Assembly: GCA_050633585.1 (NCBI GenBank)
Contig: JBOEGT010000051.1
Location: 15,232-79,231, forward strand
Origin: CALKZN01 sp050633585
GTDB lineage: Bacteria; Pseudomonadota; Gammaproteobacteria; Arenicellales; Arenicellaceae
Length of the DNA stretch: 64,000 nt
Direction: 5' to 3'
The number at the start of each line of letters is the position of its first letter. The first letter of the stretch is position 1. Shown here one piece after another: positions 1 through 9,094 of the stretch. A program made the position numbers and the translations under genes. Under the pieces are notes generated by a model. The model was not told where the DNA came from and searched no databases. It saw only the letters and a list, made by a program, of their open reading frames with translations.

Positions 1-219
1 GCAACTAACTATGCTGCAATGGTTGAGAATGAAACTAAAAACGGTGTAATTAACAAGGTTTGGAGTCCAGAAATTCTTGCTGCTTTTGAAAAAAACTGGA
101 ATGAAGTAGCAGCTGAATTAGCGGCTGAAGATAAATTCTTTAAACTCGTGTGGGATGACCTTCAAGAGTATCGTAAAGGTTATAAAGTGTGGTCTCAAAA
201 CTATCTGCCTCGTAAATAA
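1..219 (+). CDS. TRAP transporter substrate-binding protein, C-terminal part (5' end outside window)
   Basis: The reading frame is open from the first base and ends at TAA 217-219, so this is the last 72 residues of a larger protein rather than a small gene beginning at the ATG at 19. The tail, with WSPEILAAFEKNW and a K-G-Y-K-V-W-S-Q-N-Y ending, is typical of DctP-type periplasmic binding proteins of tripartite ATP-independent periplasmic (TRAP) transporters. The small and large permease genes follow on the same strand, which supports the call. These binding proteins capture organic anions in the periplasm and hand them to the DctQM permease. The ligand cannot be read from this fragment. Confidence 0.85.
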   Translation, partial: ATNYAAMVENETKNGVINKVWSPEILAAFEKNWNEVAAELAAEDKFFKLVWDDLQEYRKGYKVWSQNYLPRK

Positions 220-253
220 AAACAGTATTTCTTACTGTCAATAAGGTATTGGG

Positions 254-280
254 AGACTAACTATGGCGTTAGTCTTCCTT
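254..280 (+). terminator. Hairpin between TRAP binding-protein and permease genes, probable attenuator
   Basis: AGACTAAC (254-261) pairs perfectly with GTTAGTCT (268-275) across a six-base loop, and a T-rich stretch (tccttttctt) follows. It lies 34 bases after the dctP stop and about 50 bases before the dctQ start. Partial termination here would make more binding protein than permease, a common arrangement in binding-protein transporters. The T-tract is interrupted, so full termination is unlikely. Confidence 0.5.
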
Positions 281-327
281 TTCTTATCATCTTATTTAAT
301 TTTATCATTCGTATGAGGGGCTAAATC

Positions 328-1113
328 GTGTCATCGCAAATACCGGAAGATCCTATTGAGTTAATTGCCATCTCTGATCCAGGAGAAAAGGATAAAGAAA
401 ATCATCTTTGGAGTGATCGCTTAGTGGTGAATGTTGCGAATGTCGTGGCATGGCTTTTTCCTGTTCTTATTCTTGCGATTGTGTCCCAAGTTATTTTACG
501 AAAAATGGGCTTGAATCAAGCATGGTTAGACGATGCTCAATGGTGGATGTATGGTTTTGCTATGGTTGTTGGTTTTGCTTATGCGATTACAACCAGCAGC
601 CATGTACGAGTAGATATCCTTCATCAACATTTTTCTTCGAAGAAAAAAGCTAAAGTAGAAATTTTTGCGCTCGGATGGTTACTACTGCCTTTCTTAGGGA
701 TTATGGCGGATGTTTTAATGCATTATGCCTATTCATCATGGGTTGCCAGTGAAGGTTCGGATAGCCCAAATGGGTTACATAAGCTGTATTTATTAAAAAT
801 GTCATTACCGGTTTTGTTTGTTTTAGCAATGGTCGCAGCATTTTCTTCGTTGTACCGTAACTTAGCACTCATATCAAAGCCTGCAATATGGAAGATTTGC
901 ATAGGTGCTCTCCCTATCATCTGGTTTCTTTGTGAGCGTTTATCGTATTACTGTATGTGGTGGTACACGCATTTTACTCAGCCTGATTTGCATGTTCGTC
1001 GTATCCCACGAGAACCTTTATTGGAATATTCAACCTGGGTGGGACTTGGTGTGGTGATTGTTGTCTTTGTCATTAGCATTGCCAAAAACTGGCAAAATCA
1101 TAGAGAAGTATAA
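328..1113 (+). CDS. dctQ: TRAP transporter small permease subunit (DctQ family)
   Basis: 261 residues from a GTG start preceded by a GAGGGG ribosome-binding sequence at 315-320. Several hydrophobic stretches are visible, near residues 36-57, 70-90, 112-130, 153-175, 187-200 and 236-256. The four-helix DctQ core is in the first two thirds, with VDILHQHF after the second helix, a position where family members often carry a conserved VDIL/VDVL segment. In TRAP systems this subunit sits in the inner membrane and supports the large sodium-coupled DctM subunit. It lies between the binding-protein and dctM genes. The protein is somewhat longer than the usual 160-230 residues because of the extended C-terminal part. 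Confidence 0.85.
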   Translation: MSSQIPEDPIELIAISDPGEKDKENHLWSDRLVVNVANVVAWLFPVLILAIVSQVILRKMGLNQAWLDDAQWWMYGFAMVVGFAYAITTSSHVRVDILHQHFSSKKKAKVEIFALGWLLLPFLGIMADVLMHYAYSSWVASEGSDSPNGLHKLYLLKMSLPVLFVLAMVAAFSSLYRNLALISKPAIWKICIGALPIIWFLCERLSYYCMWWYTHFTQPDLHVRRIPREPLLEYSTWVGLGVVIVVFVISIAKNWQNHREV

Positions 1114-1117
1114 TTTT

Positions 1118-2566
1118 ATGGAAATTCTTTCTTTTTTTGGTAAGGCAATGGACTTGAATCAGTGGATGATATTACTGATGTTTTTAACATTTATTTTTAT
1201 GTTATTTCGCGGTATTCCTGTGGCGTTTGCTTTAGTGGGAGTCAGTTTATTATTTGTTTTACTGGGTGAAGTTATCCTTGATCCCAACCGTCGGACAATT
1301 AATGAATTTATTGCCTTTGAACAAACAGGAATTAGCTATCAAAAACTATTTGCAACGGCAGGACGTTTTTTTGGTGGTGCTATTAAAAACCCCGTTCTAG
1401 TGGCTCTCCCAATGTTTATTTTTATGGGATTAATGCTAGATCAATCCGGCGTTGCTCAGCGGATGATGAAGTCCATGCAAACATTGTTTGGTGCATTAAA
1501 AGGTGGTTTAGCGATTACGGTTATGTTGATTGGTATTATCTTAGCAGCATCTACCGGAGTGATTGGCGCATCGGTTGTTTTGTTGGGTGTTATGGGCATT
1601 CCCACGATGATGGCGCAAAACTATGATAAACCTATTGCTACCGGAACCATTGCTGCTTCAGGAACTTTAGGTATTCTTATCCCTCCTTCAATAATGCTGG
1701 TGATTATGTCAGATCAACTCGCTATCAGTTTGGGTGATCTTTTCATGGGCGCGTTATTCCCCGGTTTGTTGTTAGGTGGCTTGTATATTACGTATATTGT
1801 GATCTATGGTTTGCTCAAACCATCAGCGATGCCTTTGCCCGAAAATAGAGAGCCTGTTTCTATGAAAGTGGTTATGGATGTGTTGCTGTCGGTGATACCC
1901 CCAATGATTCTGATTTTAGTGGTTTTAGGGTCTATCTTTTTTGGTATTGCTACACCAACAGAAGCATCTGGTTTGGGTGCGTTAGGTGCAACTATTCTTG
2001 CGTTAACGAGTCGAAACCTTAATTTGAAGGTATTTAAAGACGTGATGCGTCAAACATTGAATGTTTCAGGATATATCGTAGGAATTTTCATCGCAGCAAA
2101 TTTCTTTGCATTTATTCTACGTCGATATGGTGGAGATGAAATCATCGAACAGATGGTGTTGGGTTCTTTTGATAACCCTTACATGGTCGTTGTGTTTATC
2201 TTGTTTATTATTTTCTTATTAGGCTTTTTGCTTGATTGGATTGAAATCACACTGATTATCATGCCATTAATGCTGCCAGTTGTTATAGGCTTAAATATTC
2301 CAGTTGAAGGCTATGGCATTGTGGATAATCCATCGGTGGTTTGGTTTGCCATTTTAGTCGCGGTAACCTTGCAGACATCCTTCTTGACCCCTCCTGTGGG
2401 TTTTGCCCTATTCTATTTAAAAGGCGTTTGTCCTCCTGAGATTACCTTGGGGAATATTTACAGAGGAATTATTCCGTTTGTTATTTTGCAATTAATTGGC
2501 TTGGCGATTGTTTTTATGACTCCTGAGTTAACGACATGGTTGCCAGCAAAAGCTTATGCTAACTAA
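1118..2566 (+). CDS. dctM: TRAP transporter large permease subunit (DctM family)
   Basis: About 482 residues from ATG 1118, which has GAGAAG just upstream and follows the dctQ stop by four bases. The frame is open further upstream into dctQ, but that extension has no start with better support. The protein is almost entirely hydrophobic, with a dozen or more membrane segments. It carries family signatures such as RGIPVAFALVGVSLLF near the N-terminus and GTLGILIPPSIML in the middle. It is the ion-coupled transport channel and should work with the upstream DctP and DctQ proteins. Its length is at the long end for DctM (usually 425-480), like the mannitol/chloroaromatic-type or 2-oxo-acid TRAP subgroup. 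The substrate is not deducible. Confidence 0.9.
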   Translation: MEILSFFGKAMDLNQWMILLMFLTFIFMLFRGIPVAFALVGVSLLFVLLGEVILDPNRRTINEFIAFEQTGISYQKLFATAGRFFGGAIKNPVLVALPMFIFMGLMLDQSGVAQRMMKSMQTLFGALKGGLAITVMLIGIILAASTGVIGASVVLLGVMGIPTMMAQNYDKPIATGTIAASGTLGILIPPSIMLVIMSDQLAISLGDLFMGALFPGLLLGGLYITYIVIYGLLKPSAMPLPENREPVSMKVVMDVLLSVIPPMILILVVLGSIFFGIATPTEASGLGALGATILALTSRNLNLKVFKDVMRQTLNVSGYIVGIFIAANFFAFILRRYGGDEIIEQMVLGSFDNPYMVVVFILFIIFLLGFLLDWIEITLIIMPLMLPVVIGLNIPVEGYGIVDNPSVVWFAILVAVTLQTSFLTPPVGFALFYLKGVCPPEITLGNIYRGIIPFVILQLIGLAIVFMTPELTTWLPAKAYAN

Positions 2567-2589
2567 CACAGTTTTAGTTATTTGTACGG

Positions 2590-3711
2590 TTATAGGTTGA
2601 AAATCAAATCTACTTGGCGCTGATTCATCGTGACAGGGTTATTGTTAAGTCTTTCAATATTCACTTGTTGGGCAGCAAATGCCCGTTCATCTTTATTGTT
2701 AAGGCCTATTAAATGCATATTTGGCTCTATGCCGATAGCTTTCATCATCTCTTGTAATGCCGATTTGGGGTGTTGAGGGTTTATATTTAGTGCGTTAACT
2801 AAAGAATGCATGATGATCATAAGGTGCTCTCTGCCTCTTGGGTCTATCACATCTGATACTGTTGCTCGCAGGTGAATTTCAAATATTGTCGGAAGCGTGA
2901 GCCAGACTGCATGGCCATGTGGTATGTCGTGATAGCTTGTAAATGCATAGGAAAAAGCATGTGGAGCGGTCGTTTTGGTGATATTAATCACTTGCCCGGC
3001 AAGATGTGCTGCCCATAAAATCTCTTTTAAAGCATTGCTATCATTCTCATAGACAACTCTGGGCAAATGCTTGACTAATAATGTTATTGCTGACAAAGAC
3101 AGTTGACGGCTTTGTGGTGTTGAATTGACAGCCCAGTAACCTTCAATAGCTTGAGCGAGTGCATCTAATACATTAACAGCTCTTTGGTATGGAGATGAGG
3201 AGTGTAAAAAGGTTTCCTTTAAAACGATAGCATTTGGCAATAAATGTGGTGAGGCTAAGGAAAACTTTTCTTTAGCGATGTAAGCAACAGCAAAATGAGT
3301 AGCTTCACTACCAGAACCCGCTGTGGTTGGGATGGCGACTAAAGGCGTTTTTAACTCTTTAATCGGTGATTTCCCTGTTACGATGTCTTTAGCTTTCGTT
3401 GGGTCTGGCATCAACGCTTTAATCAATTTTGCCATATCAATAACACTGCCACCGCCAATCGCGAGGATTAAATCAATATTATGCTTAAGTGCAAGATTCG
3501 CACCGCTTATGGCATCTTCTAACTTGGGGTTAGTTGAAAATTTATTAAACTGAACATAGTTTTTTTCGGGAAAAACTTGCTCAATATCCTCTTTAGCGCC
3601 ACACCTAACATATGATTGTTGACCCGTGACTAATAAAATTTTTTTCGGGCAATAGTGCGTATGAATCGCAGAAAAATTATCAAGATAAAGAGAAGATGTT
3701 GAATTTTGCAC
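2590..3711 (-). CDS. Iron-containing alcohol dehydrogenase, phosphonoacetaldehyde reductase-like
   Basis: 373 residues of the group III (iron-type) alcohol dehydrogenase fold. The NAD(P)-binding GGGSVID lies at residues 86-92, and PTTAGSGSEATHF at about 128-140. Of the usual metal ligands, D183, H251 and one of H265/H267 (in PHGHAV) are in place, but the second position of the DAxxH motif is Gln187 instead of His. From memory, this Gln together with the GYWAVNST and TKTTAPHA segments is characteristic of the branch annotated as phosphonoacetaldehyde reductase, which reduces phosphonoacetaldehyde to 2-hydroxyethylphosphonate. No other phosphonate gene is near, so the substrate is uncertain and a general aldehyde reductase is possible. 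It runs convergently with the TRAP genes. Confidence 0.7.
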   Translation of the reverse strand: MQNSTSSLYLDNFSAIHTHYCPKKILLVTGQQSYVRCGAKEDIEQVFPEKNYVQFNKFSTNPKLEDAISGANLALKHNIDLILAIGGGSVIDMAKLIKALMPDPTKAKDIVTGKSPIKELKTPLVAIPTTAGSGSEATHFAVAYIAKEKFSLASPHLLPNAIVLKETFLHSSSPYQRAVNVLDALAQAIEGYWAVNSTPQSRQLSLSAITLLVKHLPRVVYENDSNALKEILWAAHLAGQVINITKTTAPHAFSYAFTSYHDIPHGHAVWLTLPTIFEIHLRATVSDVIDPRGREHLMIIMHSLVNALNINPQHPKSALQEMMKAIGIEPNMHLIGLNNKDERAFAAQQVNIERLNNNPVTMNQRQVDLIFNL

Positions 3712-3910
3712 TGTGTCAGTATTGAATTAATGCATACAACATTGATTATATATTCCCTTTAAGACATAACGATGACAGAGCCTCAATGTTGCAGTAAGTA
3801 CGTTATTTTTCAGCTTACATTCGCTATCTAACAATAATAAGCCTATAGTGTTAAAAACGTAGCGAATCTAATGGCTTGTTGCGTCTCATTATTCAAAAGA
3901 GACTACATTT

Positions 3911-4573
3911 ATGAGCAACTTTAGGACGCGTTATCAAACGATAGAATTTAATAATAAAACGGATATTCATATTCGCAGTTTACGGGATAAACAGGAATTT
4001 TCTGACCCTCTGGGAGAAGCTCAATCGTTAGGCATATCTTCCGCACAATGGTCATTGTTTGGCGTTGTATGGGCATCAAGTAAAGTGTTAGCTCGTGAAA
4101 TGGAATGTTTTAACATTAAAGGTAAGCGTATATTAGAGGTGGGTTGTGGGATCGCATTATCGAGTTTACTGTTGAAGTCTCGTGATGCGGATATTACGGC
4201 AACGGATTATCACCCCGAAACAGCTGCTTTTTTAGTTGAAAATACGAAGTTAAATAATTGTGGAAGAATTCCGTTTTTATGCACGAATTGGAGCAATGTA
4301 GATGATGGTTTAGGTTTGTTTGATGTGATTATTGGTGCAGATCTTTTATATGAGCAACAACATATAGATTTATTGTCTGACTTTATTCATCGGCATGCAA
4401 AACAACATTGTGAAATCAGGTTGGTTGATCCAGGTCGCCGACATCATGCAGCCTTCAGTAAAAAAATGGTCAGGTTAGGTTATTCGCATTCGCAATATCG
4501 ACCAAAGCCTGAATTGAATGAAAAAACTCCTTTTAAAGGGCATGTTTTACAATATATAAGAGGCGTGTCGTAA
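3911..4573 (+). CDS. Class I SAM-dependent methyltransferase (METTL21/Methyltransf_16-like)
   Basis: 220 residues. SAM-binding motif I is RILEVGCGIALSSL at about residues 75-88. An acidic TATDYHPE follows at the end of strand 2, and GADLLYEQQH occupies the position where lysine methyltransferase-like proteins (METTL21/NNT1 type) carry a D-V/L-L-Y-E motif. Proteins of this kind methylate protein side chains or small molecules in the cytoplasm, but the substrate here cannot be told. The gene stands alone between the divergent dehydrogenase and the convergent GFA gene. The ATG at 3911 is preceded by an A/G-rich stretch (aaaagagacta). Confidence 0.75.
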   Translation: MSNFRTRYQTIEFNNKTDIHIRSLRDKQEFSDPLGEAQSLGISSAQWSLFGVVWASSKVLAREMECFNIKGKRILEVGCGIALSSLLLKSRDADITATDYHPETAAFLVENTKLNNCGRIPFLCTNWSNVDDGLGLFDVIIGADLLYEQQHIDLLSDFIHRHAKQHCEIRLVDPGRRHHAAFSKKMVRLGYSHSQYRPKPELNEKTPFKGHVLQYIRGVS

Positions 4574-4622
4574 AATGCTATTGCTATATTTTACGAGTAA
4601 TTACAAATGTAGCGACATGCCT

Positions 4623-5040
4623 TTACTTGGAATATTTCTCATAGGTTTGTTGTTTGGTTAGTTTTTCAGTGCGGTTAGCAAAATCATAATAATGGGGTTT
4701 TTGATCTATGAAAATTTCTTCTTTAAAGGTCAATTGAGACGCTTTACCATCAAGTAGCCCCGCCGGAATAAAATAATGCGATTTAGCATTGAACTTATAG
4801 TAAAGGTGAGTCCCGCAAAGTTTGCAAAACCCCCTACTCGCCCAGTTTGAAGAAGCATATTCGGTTACATGTTCCGACTCAATAGTGACAGATGGGCATT
4901 CTACGCCTAGTAATGGGCCACCACCCCATTTTCGACACATATCACAATGACAGGGCTTCTAAATGGGTTGTTGCCTTTTCTAGGTGCAGTTTAGTAGATT
5001 TGCATAGGCAGTGAACTGTGCAAGAAATGGTGTTTTCCAT
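4623..5040 (-). pseudogene. GFA/Mss4-like family protein, interrupted by a one-base frameshift
   Basis: The downstream frame alone (4623-4940) begins at MCRKWGGG and lacks the usual N-terminus. On the minus strand a good start exists at ATG 5040 behind GGGGAGAG. It encodes MENTISCTVHCLCKS and continues to HLEA, after which the frame runs into TGA. Removing one C from the CCC at 4953-4955 joins the two frames as HLEA-CHCDMCRKW and restores the family's zinc ligands: C-x-C near residue 11, CHCxxC near residue 30 and CKLCG near residue 75. GFA-family proteins are small zinc proteins, some reported to act on S-hydroxymethylglutathione, which would fit the formaldehyde-producing operon upstream. 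It is either a recent pseudogene or a sequencing error. Confidence 0.8.
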
Positions 5041-5058
5041 ACTAGACTCTCCCCGTAT

Positions 5059-5664
5059 TTAATAGACGCCCGCGGCTAATACCCAGACAACGACGGCATC
5101 TTGGTCTTTTGATGGATTGGAAACAAAATGTGGCTCATCTCCCGTAATGGAAAAGCTGTCGCCTGAGTTTAATGTAAACTTTTTAGTGCCGATGGTTAGT
5201 TCAATGATTCCTGATTTAACATAGCCGGACTCGGTACCTTTGCGTTTGCGTGGCTGTGCATCACTTTGCGCTAATGGCGAAAACGTGGTTAGAATCAAAA
5301 CATGTTCACCATTCATCCATGGTGATAAGAGTTCTTCACTGATACCTGTACCGAAAAAATCCAGATGTCTTCGCGCATTTTTACGGACAATATACCCCGT
5401 TTCATGGGTGTCCGGGGCATTGTCTCCATGAAAAAACCATGTCAACTTGACATCTAATGCTTCGCTAATCATTTGCAATACAGGAATGGGTAACGTTGAA
5501 ACGCCCCGCTCAATTTGACTGATATAGCCAACTGACTTGCCGATCTTGTCAGCCATTTCAGTGAGTGTAATGCCTTTAGATTTACGTAAATCACGAATTT
5601 GTAAGCCTATTCGGATTTGGTCTTGTTCAGCTTTGCTTAACGCTATTGCAACAGTTTCTGACAT
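5059..5664 (-). CDS. XRE-family transcriptional regulator with cupin domain
   Basis: 201 residues. An N-terminal helix-turn-helix of the Cro/C1 type spans about residues 20-75 (LRKSKGITLTEMADKIGKSV, then GYISQIERG). The C-terminal half is a small beta-barrel cupin (about 125-195) with the pattern FTLNSGDSFSITGDEPHFV, the usual effector-binding module. Regulators of this HTH-cupin layout commonly control amine, polyamine or amino-acid catabolism and sense a small metabolite. It lies between the dimethylglycine/sarcosine dehydrogenase-like gene (41 bases upstream) and the GFA gene, as part of the same minus-strand run. It is therefore the obvious candidate to control the demethylation operon. 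The ligand is not known. Confidence 0.85.
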   Translation of the reverse strand: MSETVAIALSKAEQDQIRIGLQIRDLRKSKGITLTEMADKIGKSVGYISQIERGVSTLPIPVLQMISEALDVKLTWFFHGDNAPDTHETGYIVRKNARRHLDFFGTGISEELLSPWMNGEHVLILTTFSPLAQSDAQPRKRKGTESGYVKSGIIELTIGTKKFTLNSGDSFSITGDEPHFVSNPSKDQDAVVVWVLAAGVY

Positions 5665-5704
5665 TTTTTAATCAATGGTGATTTGTGTGAATAGAGCTTC
5701 TAGA

Positions 5705-8155
5705 TTAACACTTAATTTTTTCCATTGCAGGATCATAGAATGATCGAAGTGAAGGTGTGACTTGATAACGTTCACATTCAACTTCAATTTCAAAGCGTGA
5801 TGATTCTAACCACTCTTTCGTGACACCGCTATCGTTGTTGATATATCCCATGGCAACGGTTGCACCGACAGTATGACCAAACATTCCTGCTGTGGTGCGT
5901 CCCACAATTTTACCATCGGCATAAATAGGTTCTTCGTGATAACACAGAGGTTCAGGGTTATCGAATAAGAATGCAACGAACCGTTTTGTTAATGGGCCTT
6001 TACTTTTTTGTGCCAGCAAAGCATCTTTGCCAATGAATCCTCCCTCTTTTTCAAAATCAGATGCAAATGCTAGGCCAGCCTCTAACACGGTATCTTCATC
6101 GGTAATATCATGTCCCCAATGGCGATAGCATTTTTCCATTCTAAGTGAGTTCATAGTGTGATAACCGTATGGTTTGATACCAAAAGTTTTACCGGCGTCT
6201 AAAATGGCATCAAAAACACTTGGGGCGTATTCAGTTGGAATGTATAACTCCCAACCAAGCTCGCCAACGTAGGTGATACGTGAAGCTCTTACTTTAGCGT
6301 AATGAAGGTCAATTTCTTTAGACGTTGCAAATGGAAAACCCTCTAAAGACATATCCGCTTCAGTCAGTTTATTTAAAACGTCTCTTGATTTTGGCCCCAT
6401 AACCGAAATGACAGCATACGCAGATGTCACATCATTAATCACAACATACTCGCTTTCCGCTTTATTTCGACGCAGCCAGTCCATGTCTCGCGTTTGTGTT
6501 GCTACGCCGGAAACAATGAAATACTTATTCTCTCCTGTTCTCGTGACAGTGACATCTGCTTCAATGCCTCCACGGTCATTTAACCACTGTGTATAAACCA
6601 TTTTCCCAACGGGAACTGCAACATTGTTTGAGCAGATGCGATTCAAAAAACGCTCGGCATGAGGTCCTTCAACCTGGTATTTTGAAAAGGAGCTTTGATC
6701 CATAATACCTACGCCATTTCTAACCGCTTCGTGCTCAGCTTTATTGTTTTCAAACCAGTTTTGGCGGCCATAAGAATATTTATATAGGCGTTCTTGGCCT
6801 TCATTTGCATACCAATTGGCTCTTTCCCAACCATTATCCACGCCAAAAACAGCACCGAGTGATTCGAGTTTGTCATGTAATACAGAGCGCCGAACGCCTC
6901 GAGCTGTTTTGAACTGCTTGAATGGAAAATGCGTTTCATATAACAAACCTAACGACTCGGTTGTTCGTTCAAAGAGGTACGGTTTATTACTTTGGAAAGG
7001 CATATTACGGCGAATATCAACATCCCATAGATCTTGAGGTGCATGGCCTTTTTGTATCCACTCTGCGAGTACTTTACCTGCGCCACCAGCTGATTGAATG
7101 CCGACTGAATTAAAACCCGCTGCAACAAAGTAATTTTTTACTTCAGGCGCTTCACCTAGTTGGTAGCGATCATCGGGTGTGAAAGATTCTGGTCCATTGA
7201 AGAAAACTTGTAAACCCGTTTTTTCAAGTTCAGGGATACGATGCATAGCTGATTCAAGATAAGGTTCAAGGTGGTCAAAATCTTCAGGCAATTCATCAAA
7301 ACAAAAACTGTCAGGAATACCATCCATCCCCCAAGGTTTTGCTCCCGGTTCAAACATGCCAACCAATAGCTTTCCAGCATCAGGTTTGTAGTAGTTATAG
7401 CCATCCATGTCTCGCATGGTCGGTAAGCCATCATCGAGCTTGTCCATGGGCTCTGTGACAACATAAAAATGTTCTGCAGCATGCAAGGGTATGTTGACTC
7501 CTGATTTACGGCCAAGGTCTCGCGCCCACATACCAGCACAATTGACAACGTATTCACAGTCAATGTCGCCCTGCTCTGTAATAACGCCAACCACTTTATT
7601 ATTGTGAGTTTTGACATCGAGAACTTTGATGTTTTCAAAAATGTGTGCTCCACCGTTACGTGCACCTTTGGCAAGAGCTTGTGTGACATCTACAGGGTTA
7701 ACCATGCCATCATTTGGCAAGTGAATTGCGCCAATGACATCGTCAATATTTAATAATGGCCACATTTCTTGGGCAGCTTCTGCTGAAATAACATCGCATG
7801 GAAAGCCAGCAACTTTTGCCATCGAAGCGCCCCGTTTCAATTCTGACATGCGTTCTTTATTAGTGGCTATCGTTAGAGAGCCATTGCTGATATAACCCGT
7901 GGCCTGCCCTGTTTCAGCTTCCAGTGTGGCGTATAACTCAGCACTATATTTTGCCAGCATTGACATGCTGTATGTTGCTCGAAGAGTTGGGACTAACCCT
8001 GCTGCATGCCAAGTTGTTCCACAAGTTAATTGCTTACGTTCTAAAAGCACTACATCTGTGATACCTAATTTTGTTAAATGATAGGCAATACTGCAGCCAA
8101 TTACACCCCCGCCAATAATGACGACTTGAGCAGAAGATGGTAATTCTTTTGACAT
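5705..8155 (-). CDS. FAD-dependent dimethylglycine/sarcosine dehydrogenase-like protein with GcvT domain
   Basis: 816 residues in two halves. The first (about 1-400) is a DAO-type FAD domain with dinucleotide motif IIGGGVIG at 13-20. TTWHAAGL at 47-54 contains the His (H50) that carries covalent FAD in dimethylglycine dehydrogenase. The second half (about 430-805) is an aminomethyltransferase (GcvT) domain with VGELGWELY and a C-terminal barrel. Enzymes of this design oxidise the N-methyl group of dimethylglycine or sarcosine and pass it to tetrahydrofolate as 5,10-methylene-THF. Their electrons go to ETF, and etfBA lies in the same operon. GAGGT precedes ATG 8155. Dimethylglycine, sarcosine or another methylated amine cannot be separated by reading. 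Confidence 0.85.
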   Translation of the reverse strand: MSKELPSSAQVVIIGGGVIGCSIAYHLTKLGITDVVLLERKQLTCGTTWHAAGLVPTLRATYSMSMLAKYSAELYATLEAETGQATGYISNGSLTIATNKERMSELKRGASMAKVAGFPCDVISAEAAQEMWPLLNIDDVIGAIHLPNDGMVNPVDVTQALAKGARNGGAHIFENIKVLDVKTHNNKVVGVITEQGDIDCEYVVNCAGMWARDLGRKSGVNIPLHAAEHFYVVTEPMDKLDDGLPTMRDMDGYNYYKPDAGKLLVGMFEPGAKPWGMDGIPDSFCFDELPEDFDHLEPYLESAMHRIPELEKTGLQVFFNGPESFTPDDRYQLGEAPEVKNYFVAAGFNSVGIQSAGGAGKVLAEWIQKGHAPQDLWDVDIRRNMPFQSNKPYLFERTTESLGLLYETHFPFKQFKTARGVRRSVLHDKLESLGAVFGVDNGWERANWYANEGQERLYKYSYGRQNWFENNKAEHEAVRNGVGIMDQSSFSKYQVEGPHAERFLNRICSNNVAVPVGKMVYTQWLNDRGGIEADVTVTRTGENKYFIVSGVATQTRDMDWLRRNKAESEYVVINDVTSAYAVISVMGPKSRDVLNKLTEADMSLEGFPFATSKEIDLHYAKVRASRITYVGELGWELYIPTEYAPSVFDAILDAGKTFGIKPYGYHTMNSLRMEKCYRHWGHDITDEDTVLEAGLAFASDFEKEGGFIGKDALLAQKSKGPLTKRFVAFLFDNPEPLCYHEEPIYADGKIVGRTTAGMFGHTVGATVAMGYINNDSGVTKEWLESSRFEIEVECERYQVTPSLRSFYDPAMEKIKC

Positions 8156-8190
8156 AATAACCTCGCTTGATTTGTTCGTTGTTTATTAAA

Positions 8191-9045
8191 TTATTTGAAA
8201 ACAACAGTTTTATTGCCATGCACTAAAATTCTGTCTTCTAAGTGTGCACGCACACCTCGGGCAAGCACTGTTTTTTCAACATCTTTGCCTAGCCTAACTA
8301 AATCTTCAATGGTATCGCTGTGGCTTACACGAACAACATCTTGTTCAATAATTGGGCCTTCATCTAGTTGCTCAGTAACATAATGGCTTGTTGCCCCTAT
8401 GAGCTTCACTCCTCGCCTTGATGCTTGATGGTATGGTCTTCCTCCAATGAATGACGGTAAGAAACTATGATGAATGTTGATGAGTCTATTCACGTATTGT
8501 TCGCATAAGGCTTGAGGAATGATTTGCATGTATCGTGCCAACACAACACAATCTGCCTTGTATTCATTCACTAAACGTTCCACTTCGTCAAAACCTTTTT
8601 GTTTGTTGTCTTTTTCAATCGGTACATAATGATACGGAATACCGTAGTGTTCAGATAAGCCTCGCATGTCTTCATGATTTGAAATGATGCAAGGGATTTC
8701 ACATTTCAGGTCACCACTATGCCAACGATCTAATAGATCTGTTAAGCAGTGTGAGCCTTTACTAGCCATCAATACCGCACGTTTGGGTATTTGACTATCA
8801 ATAACTCTCAAGTTCATATTGAGGTCTTGAGCAAGAGTTTTAAACTTTTCTCTGAGTTCTTGGGCGTCAAAAGGCAGCGAATCAGCTTTAATTTCGAAAC
8901 GTGAAAAAAAATGATTACTCTCTTCATCGGAGTGGTGAGTGGCTTGAGATATCCAGCCACCATTTTCAGTGATGATTTGTCCAACACGGGTGACAATTCC
9001 AACTTGATCAGGGCAATCAAAAACTAAACGATACGTATGTGACAT
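8191..9045 (-). CDS. purU: Formyltetrahydrofolate deformylase PurU
   Basis: 284 residues. An N-terminal ACT domain (about 1-85; RLVFDCPDQVGIVTRV) is followed by a formyltransferase-type catalytic domain with NIHHSFLPSFIGG and the catalytic aspartate segment QLDEGPIIEQD. PurU hydrolyses 10-formyl-THF to formate and THF. Next to a methylene-THF-producing dehydrogenase this would drain one-carbon units as formate and regenerate folate acceptor. This pairing recurs in glycine betaine catabolism loci. The dehydrogenase gene starts 35 bases downstream and etfA lies 49 bases upstream on the same strand. Length and motifs are normal. Confidence 0.93.
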   Translation of the reverse strand: MSHTYRLVFDCPDQVGIVTRVGQIITENGGWISQATHHSDEESNHFFSRFEIKADSLPFDAQELREKFKTLAQDLNMNLRVIDSQIPKRAVLMASKGSHCLTDLLDRWHSGDLKCEIPCIISNHEDMRGLSEHYGIPYHYVPIEKDNKQKGFDEVERLVNEYKADCVVLARYMQIIPQALCEQYVNRLINIHHSFLPSFIGGRPYHQASRRGVKLIGATSHYVTEQLDEGPIIEQDVVRVSHSDTIEDLVRLGKDVEKTVLARGVRAHLEDRILVHGNKTVVFK

Positions 9046-9094
9046 GTTCTATTTCTTCTGTATATGTTGATGGATGTTTTCAGCGAACTTAAGT

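Noticed and set aside
7156..7689. 177-codon open frame inside the dehydrogenase gene, same strand
   Set aside because: It lies wholly within the conserved FAD-dehydrogenase frame, shows no domain and has no ribosome-binding site; it is a shadow frame.
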